Source: Bradyrhizobium sp.
GTDB lineage: Bacteria; Pseudomonadota; Alphaproteobacteria; Rhizobiales; Xanthobacteraceae
Length of the DNA: 8,877 nucleotides
Assembly (NCBI GenBank): GCA_028290165.1
Contig: JAQGKJ010000064.1
Span: 1 to 8,877 of the forward strand
Direction: 5' to 3'
Each line of letters starts with the position of its first letter. The first letter of the stretch is position 1. The notes under the pieces are model-generated. The model made no database searches. It was not told where the DNA came from and saw only the letters and a list, made by a program, of their open reading frames with translations. The position numbers were made by a program, and so were the translations under genes. Below are positions 1 through 8,034 of this stretch, piece after piece.

Positions 1-43
1 GGGAAAGGTTCAATGGCAGCAGGTCTGAGCCGGCTGAAGCGGC

Positions 44-676
44 TTAACTTTTTCGTCTGTTGGAGGGTGGCGAGTCTTTCAGCCTCGCCATCACGCCGAG
101 CCGTATCACCTCTGCGAGCTGACGCAATCCCAGCCGCTCCATCATGCGCGCGCGATGCACCTCGACCGTCCGCACGCTAATCCCAAGATCGTAGGCGATC
201 AACTTGTTGGGTCGGCCGGCCAGCAGTCCGTCCAGAACGTCGCGTTCACGCGTGCTCAGAGTTGCGACCCGCCGGACTGCGTCGGCAAAATCGAGGTTGT
301 GATCGGCCTCCTTCAGAAATGCCGCCTCGATCGACCCAATCAAGGCATCATCGCTGTATGGCTTTTCGAGGAAATCGGTTGCACCGGCCTTCATTGCGCG
401 AACGGCCGTTTGAATATCTCCCTGACCGGTGACGACGATGACGGCGAGGTCGTTCCTCATCTTGAGAAGTTGGGTCTGGACATCAAGTCCACTCATGACA
501 GGCAAGCGGACATCCAGCAGAACGCAACCGGCCTTGAATGTTTTTGCCGCCGCCAGAAACGCGTGCGGATGATCGAAGGTGACCGGCTTGAAGTTCGCCG
601 AACTCAGCAAGCGTTCCAGCGAACGAAGGACGGCTGCGTCGTCGTCCAGCACATAGACGGTTCGTTCACCTACCAT
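44..676 (-). CDS. FixJ/NarL-family response regulator
   Basis: This is a 210-residue two-component response regulator, expected to be a cytoplasmic DNA-binding transcription factor switched by phosphorylation. The N-terminal receiver domain (about residues 5-120) has the acidic cluster D11-D13, phospho-acceptor D55 in LLDVRLP, T83 in VVTGQGD and K105 in FLEKPY. A LuxR-type helix-turn-helix follows (about 137-200), with LSTRERDVLDGLLAG and ISVRTVEVHRARMMERLG. This is the FixJ/NwsB/StyR layout. The start overlaps the end of the upstream histidine kinase by 11 bp and has a GGAGG ribosome-binding site at 682-686, five bases before the ATG, which suggests translational coupling. The partner is almost certainly that kinase. 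The family is clear. It is a FixJ paralogue rather than FixJ itself, because the kinase lacks a recognisable FixL haem domain. Its target genes are unknown; the nearby stress operons are candidates. Confidence 0.93.
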   Translation of the reverse strand: MVGERTVYVLDDDAAVLRSLERLLSSANFKPVTFDHPHAFLAAAKTFKAGCVLLDVRLPVMSGLDVQTQLLKMRNDLAVIVVTGQGDIQTAVRAMKAGATDFLEKPYSDDALIGSIEAAFLKEADHNLDFADAVRRVATLSTRERDVLDGLLAGRPNKLIAYDLGISVRTVEVHRARMMERLGLRQLAEVIRLGVMARLKDSPPSNRRKS

Positions 677-2384
677 CTAGTCCTCCACTTGACGGCAGGG
701 TAAAGCGAAAAATCGTGCCGCCTCGAGGATTCGGCCCCGCTCTCAATTGGCCGCCATGCGCTTCGATAATCGAGCGCGAGATCGACAGTCCCAGCCCCAT
801 GCCGTCGCGCTTGGTTGAAACGAATGGCTCAAACAATCGGCCGGCAATCTCGCCGGGAATTCCGGGACCCATATCGGCGATCGCAATCTCGATGTTACCG
901 TCGCCGAGAGTCCGACTCGCCAACGTGACTTCCCGCAAGCCTTGATTGGCCATCGCCTCAAACGCATTGCGAATGAGATTGACGATAACTTGCTGGATTT
1001 GAACGCGGTTAACCAAAACAGCCTGGGCGCGGTCGTCGAATTCAAATTTGAGACGTACCGTCAGTGGAGCGATGCTGCTCAATGCGAGGGCGCCTGCTTC
1101 CTCCATCATCGAAGGAAGTACTTCTACTCGTCTTTCCGTCTCGTCCCGGGTCAGGAATTGACGGAGGCTGCGAACGATTTCGCTCGCGCGCAGCGCCTGC
1201 TCGGCGGCTTCGTTGGTGACTTCCCGCGCGATTTGAAGATTGTCGCGATCGCCGCGGGTGAGCAGCCGCTTCGCGGCGTTGACCGAATTGACGACCGCCG
1301 TCAGCGGCTGGTTGAGTTCGTGCGCAAGGGCGGCGGCCATCTGGCCGGCGGCGGTCAGACGCGCCGCATGAAAAAGCTCGTTCTGCAATGTCTGGAAGCG
1401 CAGATCGGCTTGCGCGCGTTCGAGCTTCTCCGCGACCAGGTGTTTGTTGGCGTCGGCCAATTCGGATGTTCGTTCCTCGACGCGTCGTTCCAGGCTCTCG
1501 TTGAGGTGACGCAGTGCCGCTTCCGAATTCTTCTGCTCGCGGAGATCGCGGCTGACGGTAGCGACGTTCATCGGCTCGCCGGTGCGCGGATCGTCGATCC
1601 TGAAGCAATCGAGCAGGAAGGGTATCGGTATCCCGGATCCGAAATGCCTCAGTTCGAGTTCTCCTCTCCATCGGCCGGTACGGAGCACCAGAGGCCAGAT
1701 CTCGTGCCGTACGGCCTTTTGGTACTGCAGCGAAACGAAATCGAGCACGTGAAGTCGCAATGCGTCGTCGAGACCGTCAAGTCCCACCAATTCCAGACCT
1801 GCCGGATTGACATATTGAACCTGTCCGGTGAGCGAGGCGATGCCGACGAAATCGGTCGTTCGCTGCACCAGCACTGTGAACCTTCTTTTCTCGGCGTCTC
1901 CGAGCCAGTGCTGGAACGCAATCGCCGCCTGGTTGGCCCCGGTATTCAGCAGCAGCCGCTCGGTTCGGGTCGGAAAAGCGTCCCGGATGGAACCTGCGGC
2001 AAGTGTGGCGTCGCCCCCGAACCCGATCGGCGCGGTCACGACGTGCAGGTCGCGGCCGCCGGACGTGTCGGCAACGACAAATTCCTGTCCGCTGCCGAGG
2101 GTTGCTTTTTCATGCTGCAGCATCATCCGCACGCGTTTGAGGTCCGCAAGGTCCAGCTTTGGACTGCTCCGAGCGAGATCCGTGGCGAGCCCGTCGCCAT
2201 GGCCGGGGAGTGCGATGAAAACGAAATCGGCCTCAAGCATTGAGATCAGCGCGGCGACGATGCTGCTCCCGATCTGACGTATGTCATAATTTTGCCATGC
2301 AGCCGGAAGCGCCGAAAGGGCCACGAGATCGCGGATGCAACGTTGCAAGTCCTGAGAATTTGCAAACGGCTCAGTCCACGGCAT
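666..2384 (-). CDS. GAF-PAS sensor histidine kinase (FixL/NwsA-like)
   Basis: This 572-residue sensor kinase probably phosphorylates the response regulator whose gene overlaps its 3' end. The domain order, judged by eye, is a GAF-like region (about 10-160), a PAS domain (about 168-285, with GIASLTGQVQYVNPAGLELVG), a coiled-coil linker (about 285-340), a HisKA domain with the H-box AALAHELNQPLTAV (phospho-acceptor H355) and an HATPase. The HATPase shows the N-box NLIRNAFEAM (N473), the G1 box DMGPGIP (504-510), FEPFVSTK, and the G2 box GMGLGLSISR. No hydrophobic membrane spans are evident, so it is probably cytosolic. The kinase core resembles the FixL/DctB group. I did not recognise the haem-ligand histidine context of FixL in the PAS domain, so the signal is unknown. 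The ATG at 2384 has only a weak AAGG-type ribosome site. The 167-bp spacer in front holds repeats and palindromes described separately. Confidence 0.92.
   Translation of the reverse strand: MPWTEPFANSQDLQRCIRDLVALSALPAAWQNYDIRQIGSSIVAALISMLEADFVFIALPGHGDGLATDLARSSPKLDLADLKRVRMMLQHEKATLGSGQEFVVADTSGGRDLHVVTAPIGFGGDATLAAGSIRDAFPTRTERLLLNTGANQAAIAFQHWLGDAEKRRFTVLVQRTTDFVGIASLTGQVQYVNPAGLELVGLDGLDDALRLHVLDFVSLQYQKAVRHEIWPLVLRTGRWRGELELRHFGSGIPIPFLLDCFRIDDPRTGEPMNVATVSRDLREQKNSEAALRHLNESLERRVEERTSELADANKHLVAEKLERAQADLRFQTLQNELFHAARLTAAGQMAAALAHELNQPLTAVVNSVNAAKRLLTRGDRDNLQIAREVTNEAAEQALRASEIVRSLRQFLTRDETERRVEVLPSMMEEAGALALSSIAPLTVRLKFEFDDRAQAVLVNRVQIQQVIVNLIRNAFEAMANQGLREVTLASRTLGDGNIEIAIADMGPGIPGEIAGRLFEPFVSTKRDGMGLGLSISRSIIEAHGGQLRAGPNPRGGTIFRFTLPSSGGLDGR
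682..686 (-). promoter_or_regulatory. ribosome-binding site of the response regulator
   Basis: GGAGG on the minus strand, five bases before the ATG at 676 and inside the last codons of the histidine kinase gene. It fixes the response regulator start and indicates translational coupling of the pair. Confidence 0.8.
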
Positions 2385-2445
2385 GGCCTGCGCCTTGGGT
2401 TAGTTTTGCGGCGGCCCGCGTGAATTTGATACCCGTCTTCAGGGG

Positions 2446-2464
2446 TTGGCAACGCCAAATTGGC
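2446..2464. promoter_or_regulatory. interlocking TTGGC/GCCAA palindromes before the kinase gene
   Basis: Three five-base half-sites alternate here: TTGGC-AAC-GCCAA-A-TTGGC. They form two overlapping perfect inverted repeats (TTGGC N3 GCCAA and GCCAA N1 TTGGC). The block lies about 62-80 bp upstream of the histidine kinase ATG, a usual place for an operator. No known regulator is assigned. It is not a FixK box, since the TTG and CAA elements are one base too close together. Dimer binding by an unknown regulator is an inference. Confidence 0.4.
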
Positions 2465-2520
2465 CTCTGCCGCGTGGTAAATGGCCGTTCGCCTTAAAAA
2501 TCGCTTACCGCGAGTCCACG

Positions 2521-2574
2521 GATATCGTGCCAATCACGGGTATCGTGACAATCAGAGATATCGTGGCTTTCGCG
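2521..2574. repeat. three 18-bp tandem repeat units
   Basis: Three consecutive 18-base units are visible: GATATCGTGCCAATCACG (2521-2538), GGTATCGTGACAATCAGA (2539-2556) and GATATCGTGGCTTTCGCG (2557-2574). All share the core TATCGTG, and the first two also share CAATCA. The third unit and the end of the second lie within the last codons of the 77-codon ORF; the rest is spacer upstream of the histidine kinase gene. The even spacing of just under two helical turns suits repeated protein binding, but a neutral tandem duplication is equally possible. Confidence 0.6.
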
Positions 2575-2785
2575 CGGGGCGCGCAATCGTTTTTCGCTTG
2601 GGAGCGCCGACGCGAGCGAAGGCGACCCAAGCAGGGGGATCGCTCGCAGGAAAGGTCTCGATCAGGCTCTCGTCGAGTTCATCGGATGTAATGGTTTGAG
2701 TTTCCGCCGTCTGGTTTTGCTGCAAAGGCCGGCCGTGCGTTTGCCCGGCCTTTTTGTTTCGATGGCGCAAAGGCCTGGACGTCAT
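2552..2785 (-). CDS. small conserved rhizobial protein (ETFPASDPPAW motif)
   Basis: This is an ORF of up to 77 residues with no known function. The conserved part is residues 35-53, containing DELDESLIETFPASDPPAW, a signature I recognise from short hypothetical proteins of Bradyrhizobium and relatives. The C-terminus is basic (KRK, RPARKPR). The reading frame after the motif ends within the 18-bp repeats. The start is uncertain: the ATG at 2785 follows the hdeD stop by 11 bp with a poor ribosome site, and the first third of the frame runs through a terminator-like hairpin at 2724-2753. The real protein may begin later, just before the conserved motif, possibly at a rare codon such as the ATT before TSDELDE. 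It may share the hdeD transcript. The family call rests on the motif alone. Confidence 0.6.
   Translation of the reverse strand: MTSRPLRHRNKKAGQTHGRPLQQNQTAETQTITSDELDESLIETFPASDPPAWVAFARVGAPKRKTIARPARKPRYL
2724..2753. terminator. terminator-like hairpin downstream of hdeD
   Basis: A perfect 9-bp stem, AAAGGCCGG paired with CCGGCCTTT, encloses a 12-base loop. The plus-strand side continues to a run of five T (2751-2755) and TTTGTTTC-type sequence; the minus-strand side has only three T. It lies 44 bp beyond the hdeD stop, the right place to end that transcript, although its U-tract is better for plus-strand transcription and no plus-strand gene is seen here. It falls inside the N-terminal part of the 77-codon ORF, which casts doubt on that ORF's start. 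Confidence 0.5.
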
Positions 2786-2796
2786 CGGCGGTCAAC

Positions 2797-3414
2797 CTAA
2801 GCGGCTCTTCCGACTACGGTGGGATTGACCTGTTCGTGCTGCCGCGAGCGCAGCTTGAAAGAGAAGATGACCAGCGCGATGCCAAAGACCAGTGCGTAGG
2901 CGCCCAGCCACCAGGTGAGCACAACGGCTCCGATCAACGGTGCGATAATAAGCAGTACGCCAAAGGCAAGCGACAACAGCCCGCCCAGGATCAGCCACCA
3001 CCGGCCATGGTCCATGTTCAAGCGGAAACCCGCAGCCGTTATCAGCCCGCCGGTCACGATCGCCCAGGCGGCGATCAGCCAGACGAACGCAACAACGGTA
3101 AGGCCCGGCCAGAGGAAGGCGGCAATGCCGACGGCGATATTGAGTAGTCCTTCGAATATCAGGACGCCCCAGCGGTCTTCCTTGCGGCGGATGGCGCGCA
3201 CAGCCGAGATAATGCCGACGACGCCGTCGACCAGCATGTAGGCGGAGAACAGGATCACCAGCGACAGTATCGTTGCGCCGGGAAAGATCAGCGCGATGCA
3301 TCCGAAGATGATGCCGAATATGCCTCGCAGCAGAAATAGCCACCAGTTTTGAATGAGCGTCTCTCCAACATTGTATCGAGCGTCAGAGGCGGAATTCATT
3401 GTGGTGTTAGCCAT
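2797..3414 (-). CDS. hdeD: HdeD family acid-resistance membrane protein (DUF308)
   Basis: This 205-residue integral membrane protein has six predicted hydrophobic helices, roughly at residues 25-44, 48-68, 82-102, 106-128, 138-159 and 163-187. They include NWWLFLLRGIFGIIFG, GVLIFEGLLNIAVGIAAFLWPG and WWLILGGLLSLAFGVLLIIAP. The repeated pattern of LRG or LEG followed by an FG or VG-IAAFLWPG segment is characteristic of HdeD/DUF308, a family linked to acid and general stress tolerance in enterobacteria, where the mechanism is not settled. Length is close to E. coli HdeD. The ATG is supported by GGGAG at 3421-3425, six bases upstream. A FixK/FNR-like box with a correctly spaced -10 element lies in the leader region, so microaerobic induction is likely. 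No enzymatic role is suggested. Using the symbol hdeD marks the family, not proven orthology. Confidence 0.88.
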   Translation of the reverse strand: MANTTMNSASDARYNVGETLIQNWWLFLLRGIFGIIFGCIALIFPGATILSLVILFSAYMLVDGVVGIISAVRAIRRKEDRWGVLIFEGLLNIAVGIAAFLWPGLTVVAFVWLIAAWAIVTGGLITAAGFRLNMDHGRWWLILGGLLSLAFGVLLIIAPLIGAVVLTWWLGAYALVFGIALVIFSFKLRSRQHEQVNPTVVGRAA

Positions 3415-3482
3415 GATTTGCTCCCATCAGCGACCCGGTCTTTGGCCTGCTTGAATCACTGCTGCGTTTGCAGCGCGAGCCC

Positions 3483-3488
3483 ATTTAG
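3483..3488 (-). promoter_or_regulatory. -10-like hexamer for hdeD
   Basis: Read on the minus strand the hexamer is CTAAAT, matching the last three bases of TATAAT. It lies exactly 22 bp downstream of the FixK-like box at 3511-3524. That spacing puts the box at about -41.5 and the start of transcription near 3476, with an untranslated leader of about 60 bases before hdeD. It is a position-based assignment. Confidence 0.45.
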
Positions 3489-3510
3489 TTCACGGGCAAC
3501 AGTGCGGACG

Positions 3511-3524
3511 TTGATGCCTGTCAA
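3511..3524 (-). promoter_or_regulatory. FixK/FNR-like box upstream of hdeD
   Basis: The sequence TTGATGCCTGTCAA fits the FNR/FixK consensus TTGAT-N4-RTCAA and the Bradyrhizobium FixK2 pattern TTGA-N6-TCAA, as a near-perfect palindrome. It is about 97-110 bp upstream of the hdeD ATG in a 208-bp spacer and has no gene other than hdeD to serve. Its sequence differs by one base from the box before hsp20. CRP/FNR-type regulators bind such sites as dimers and activate from about -41.5, which fits the downstream -10 hexamer. Confidence 0.7.
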
Positions 3525-3622
3525 CAATGCGGCGCCTTTCCGGCGTGGGTGGCACTCCAGAGGAGTTCCGGCCGGGCGTCCGGCGACGGTCAGCCCTACT
3601 CGCGATCAGCTATCGTGCGCGA

Positions 3623-4636
3623 CTACAGTTCGTGCGCCGCAAGGACGATTTTACCGACAACATGACCCTCGGCGAGGCGTTCGTGCGCCTTGTGGGCCTG
3701 GGCGAGGGGATAGCATTCGGCGATTGGAACCTTGAGCTTCGCACCTTGCACCGCCGCGTTGAGGCGCTCGAATTCGCGAACCCCGGAGATGCCGTCATAG
3801 CGGATCAGCTTCATGCCGCGCCGTTTCTTCGGGGCAGGCTCGACGCCGTTCGGGTGTGCGACCCGGCCGCCATGCCGAAGCGCGTTCAGGCATAGCTCCA
3901 GCGCGTCGCCGCCGGCGAGCGCAAGTACGGCGTCGACGCCGTCGGGCGCGAAGCGGCGCGCCTGATCGTCGATATCGGGGCGCTTGCCATCGACAACCAT
4001 ATGCGCACCCATCTCCCGAACTAGTTCCATGCCATCCCTGCCGGAGGCGGTGGCAAACACCCGCGCGCCGCGATATCTCGCAAATTGCACGGCGAGGGTC
4101 CCCACGCCGCCCGAGGCGCCATGAATGATGATGGTTTCGCCCTTTTTCAAACCGAGCGCGTCGTCGATGCCCTGCAGCGCCGTCAACCCCGTGATGGGGA
4201 TCGCGCCGGCATGCCGCAGATCAAGTCGTCTGGGGATCGGCGCGGCCTTGTCGGCGGGCACCACCACGTATTCCGCGTAAAAGCCGCCCTTTGGGTTCTG
4301 CCAGTTGTAGGAATAGACTTCATCGCCGACTTTCAGCCGCCGCACCCGCGAGCCGACGGCTGCGACGACGCCAGCGCCGTCGAAGCCGAGAACCATGGGG
4401 AAATGCGGTTGGCGGGGAGCAAAATATCCTTCCCGGACGTCGGCGTCCCATCGGCCAACACCCGCGGTATCGACCGCGATCAGCACTTCGCCTGCGTCCA
4501 CGGCCGGGATCGGCAGGGCGTGAGGGGTGATCACCTCGGGTCCGCCGAAGCGGTCGATGGCGGCGGCGAACATGGTGCGCGGCACATGCAGCGCGTGATG
4601 CCTGGCGGTGACGAAATTGCGGGTGCGATCGAGCAT
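3623..4636 (-). CDS. zinc-independent quinone oxidoreductase-like protein (MDR family)
   Basis: This 337-residue cytosolic oxidoreductase of the medium-chain dehydrogenase/reductase superfamily has the form of NADPH:quinone reductase (zeta-crystallin type). The N-terminal GroES-like catalytic domain includes FGGPEVI, GFDGAGVVAAVG (84-95) and KVGDEVYSY. The Rossmann domain carries the nucleotide-binding motif HGASGGVGT (172-180). The cysteine ligands of catalytic and structural zinc are absent, which separates it from zinc alcohol dehydrogenases. The substrate cannot be read from sequence: a quinone or reactive enone is the usual guess. The ATG at 4636 is preferred because CGAGG is centred near 4647 at 8-base spacing; the family-typical start MFAAAIDRFGG at 4573 has no ribosome site, so there is an unusual 21-residue N-terminal extension. 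It follows lon by 115 bp with no promoter I can recognise, so it is probably co-transcribed. Confidence 0.88.
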   Translation of the reverse strand: MLDRTRNFVTARHHALHVPRTMFAAAIDRFGGPEVITPHALPIPAVDAGEVLIAVDTAGVGRWDADVREGYFAPRQPHFPMVLGFDGAGVVAAVGSRVRRLKVGDEVYSYNWQNPKGGFYAEYVVVPADKAAPIPRRLDLRHAGAIPITGLTALQGIDDALGLKKGETIIIHGASGGVGTLAVQFARYRGARVFATASGRDGMELVREMGAHMVVDGKRPDIDDQARRFAPDGVDAVLALAGGDALELCLNALRHGGRVAHPNGVEPAPKKRRGMKLIRYDGISGVREFERLNAAVQGAKLKVPIAECYPLAQAHKAHERLAEGHVVGKIVLAAHEL

Positions 4637-4677
4637 GGCAATAACCTCGTGGCAGGTTTTTCATCTCCTTGAACGAG

Positions 4678-4695
4678 AGCGCCGGCCGCGGCGCT
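4678..4695. other. GC-rich hairpin between lon and the quinone reductase gene
   Basis: A perfect 7-bp stem with a 4-base loop: AGCGCCG-GCCG-CGGCGCT. It lies about 56 bp past the lon stop. The minus-strand sequence after it is CTCGTTCAAGG, without a T-run, so it is a poor intrinsic terminator. It could stabilise the lon mRNA end or attenuate read-through to the next gene; this is an inference from position. Confidence 0.4.
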
Positions 4696-4751
4696 GACGT
4701 CGGTCAATTTCGCGGATCAATTGCATCACTCCGGTCCGGCCCCCACGCCGG

Positions 4752-7190
<2,439 letters not shown>

Positions 7191-7212
7191 CGGTGCGCTT
7201 GTCCATGAGGGG

Positions 7213-7611
7213 CTATTTGACGAACTTCAGCGTAAGACATCCATTGGCAAGTTCCGATTGAGCGAGTTGCAGACGCCCCGCCGGAATGGCGATCCGGCGT
7301 TCGAACTTGCCGTAGGGGATTTCGAGACGATGAACGCGGCCACCGCGCGGGATCGCGCTCGGACGCAATCCCACCACTGAGACCCCGTCCTCTTCGACGA
7401 CGACCTTCACGGCGTCCCGGTCGACGCCGGGAAGCGCGACAGTGATCAGGACCTCGGAATCGGTCGCGGTAATGTCGACGGGCGGCTCCCAGCTCAACTC
7501 CTGGATAGGCGCGGCCACCGGCCGGATGAACTGGCGATGCAGCTGCTCGGCGCGGTCGATCATCTCGCAGGCCCTGGTCCACATCAGAGTTCTTGGATCG
7601 ACCGCGGCCAT
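7213..7611 (-). CDS. Hsp20 / alpha-crystallin family small heat-shock protein
   Basis: This 132-residue small heat-shock protein is expected to be an ATP-independent holdase that keeps unfolding proteins soluble. The alpha-crystallin domain covers about residues 43-130: WEPPVDITATDSEVLITVALPGVDRD, GLRPSA, and the late conserved stretch ELANGCLTLKF (the A-x-x-x-n-G-v-L motif). The protein ends two residues after that strand (LKFVK), so the C-terminal extension with the IxI oligomer-contact motif is missing. The start at 7611 is chosen because AGGGG (7621-7625) sits nine bases upstream; the ATG at 7620, three codons earlier, would touch that ribosome site. It heads the operon hsp20-lon, an apparent chaperone-protease pair, and is preceded by a strong FixK-like promoter arrangement. 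Confidence 0.92.
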   Translation of the reverse strand: MAAVDPRTLMWTRACEMIDRAEQLHRQFIRPVAAPIQELSWEPPVDITATDSEVLITVALPGVDRDAVKVVVEEDGVSVVGLRPSAIPRGGRVHRLEIPYGKFERRIAIPAGRLQLAQSELANGCLTLKFVK

Positions 7612-7714
7612 GACTTTCATCCCCTGTGCCGACGCGAAAACATCCCCATGCGGCAGGCGTTTGACGTCTGGTCCGATGCCGCTGGAGCTGATGTAGCGTT
7701 CGTTGTTCCAGGCA

Positions 7715-7720
7715 ATCCTA
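7715..7720 (-). promoter_or_regulatory. -10-like hexamer for hsp20-lon
   Basis: On the minus strand the hexamer is TAGGAT, four of six matches to TATAAT. It starts exactly 22 bp after the FixK-like box at 7743-7756, which gives the class II (-41.5) activator geometry and a predicted transcription start near 7708, about 97 bases before the hsp20 start. Confidence 0.55.
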
Positions 7721-7742
7721 TGATGGCGCAGGTCGCATCACC

Positions 7743-7756
7743 TTGATGGCTGTCAA
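7743..7756 (-). promoter_or_regulatory. FixK/FNR-like box upstream of hsp20-lon
   Basis: TTGATGGCTGTCAA fits the FixK/FNR consensus TTGAT-N4-RTCAA and differs by one base from the hdeD box. It covers the stop codon of the truncated usp ORF and is the only strong palindrome in the spacer before hsp20. A -10 hexamer follows at 22 bp. The sequence is directly visible; FixK or FNR as the binding protein is inferred from the consensus. Confidence 0.75.
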
Positions 7757-7992
7757 TCCCTCGTCCGAGAAGACGCCTCGATAGCGTCGCCGGCCTCCTT
7801 GGCGGCGTCCAGCCATTTGGTGACCTGATCGGCGCCGGCGCCATTGAACCCGTCCGGGATCACCGGCGGCAACAGGATGAAGAACAGCCCGGTGACATGA
7901 CTGTCGAAGGTGTCCGCGATCTGGTTGACGGCGGCCAGCCGCACGTCGTCTCCCGATGTGCCGTCCAGCCGAACCATGACGTTCTTGATCAT
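7753..7992 (-). pseudogene. truncated universal stress protein, N-terminal fragment
   Basis: This 79-residue ORF begins like a rhizobial universal stress protein: MIKNVMVRLDGTSGDDVRLAAVNQIADTF-type sequence, then SHVTGLFF. This covers the first beta strand, helix and second strand of a Usp domain. A normal Usp domain is about 140-150 residues and many relatives have two, but the frame stops after EAGDAIEASSRTRD. The 132 bp beyond the stop do not encode the missing half in any frame, so it is a deletion rather than a simple frameshift. In particular the ATP-binding G-x2-G-x9-G motif is absent. The ATG at 7992 has a good ribosome site (AAGGTGAG, 7999-8006), better than the GTG at 8016. It lies 42 bp after the upstream gene, probably in one transcript. 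A short functional protein cannot be excluded. Confidence 0.7.
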
Positions 7993-8034
7993 GGCGATCT
8001 CACCTTCAGGCAGCACGCAACAGCGGTCAACGGA

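Noticed and set aside
28..50. Hairpin AGCCG-N7-CGGCT with a T-run at the end of the response regulator gene
   Set aside because: Only a 5-bp stem; the T-run is on the plus-strand side, overlapping the coding end, and the minus strand lacks one. Too weak to call a terminator.
942..2243. 433-codon open frame on the plus strand opposite the histidine kinase
   Set aside because: It is antisense to a gene with all expected motifs; long antisense frames are common in GC-rich genomes. Its translation shows no domain.
2426..2439. Partial FixK-like site TTGATACCCGTCTT before the kinase gene
   Set aside because: Only the first half and GTC match; the implied transcription start would leave about seven bases before the ATG, and no good -10 is present.
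2481..2699. 72-codon plus-strand ORF ending just before the hairpin with a T-tract at 2724-2755
   Set aside because: The hairpin is well placed as its terminator, but the protein is low complexity and basic, and the opposite strand carries a recognised conserved motif.
7612..7708. ROSE-type RNA thermometer in the hsp20 leader
   Set aside because: Rhizobial hsp20 leaders often have one, but no U(U/C)GCU element pairing with the AGGGG ribosome site could be found.
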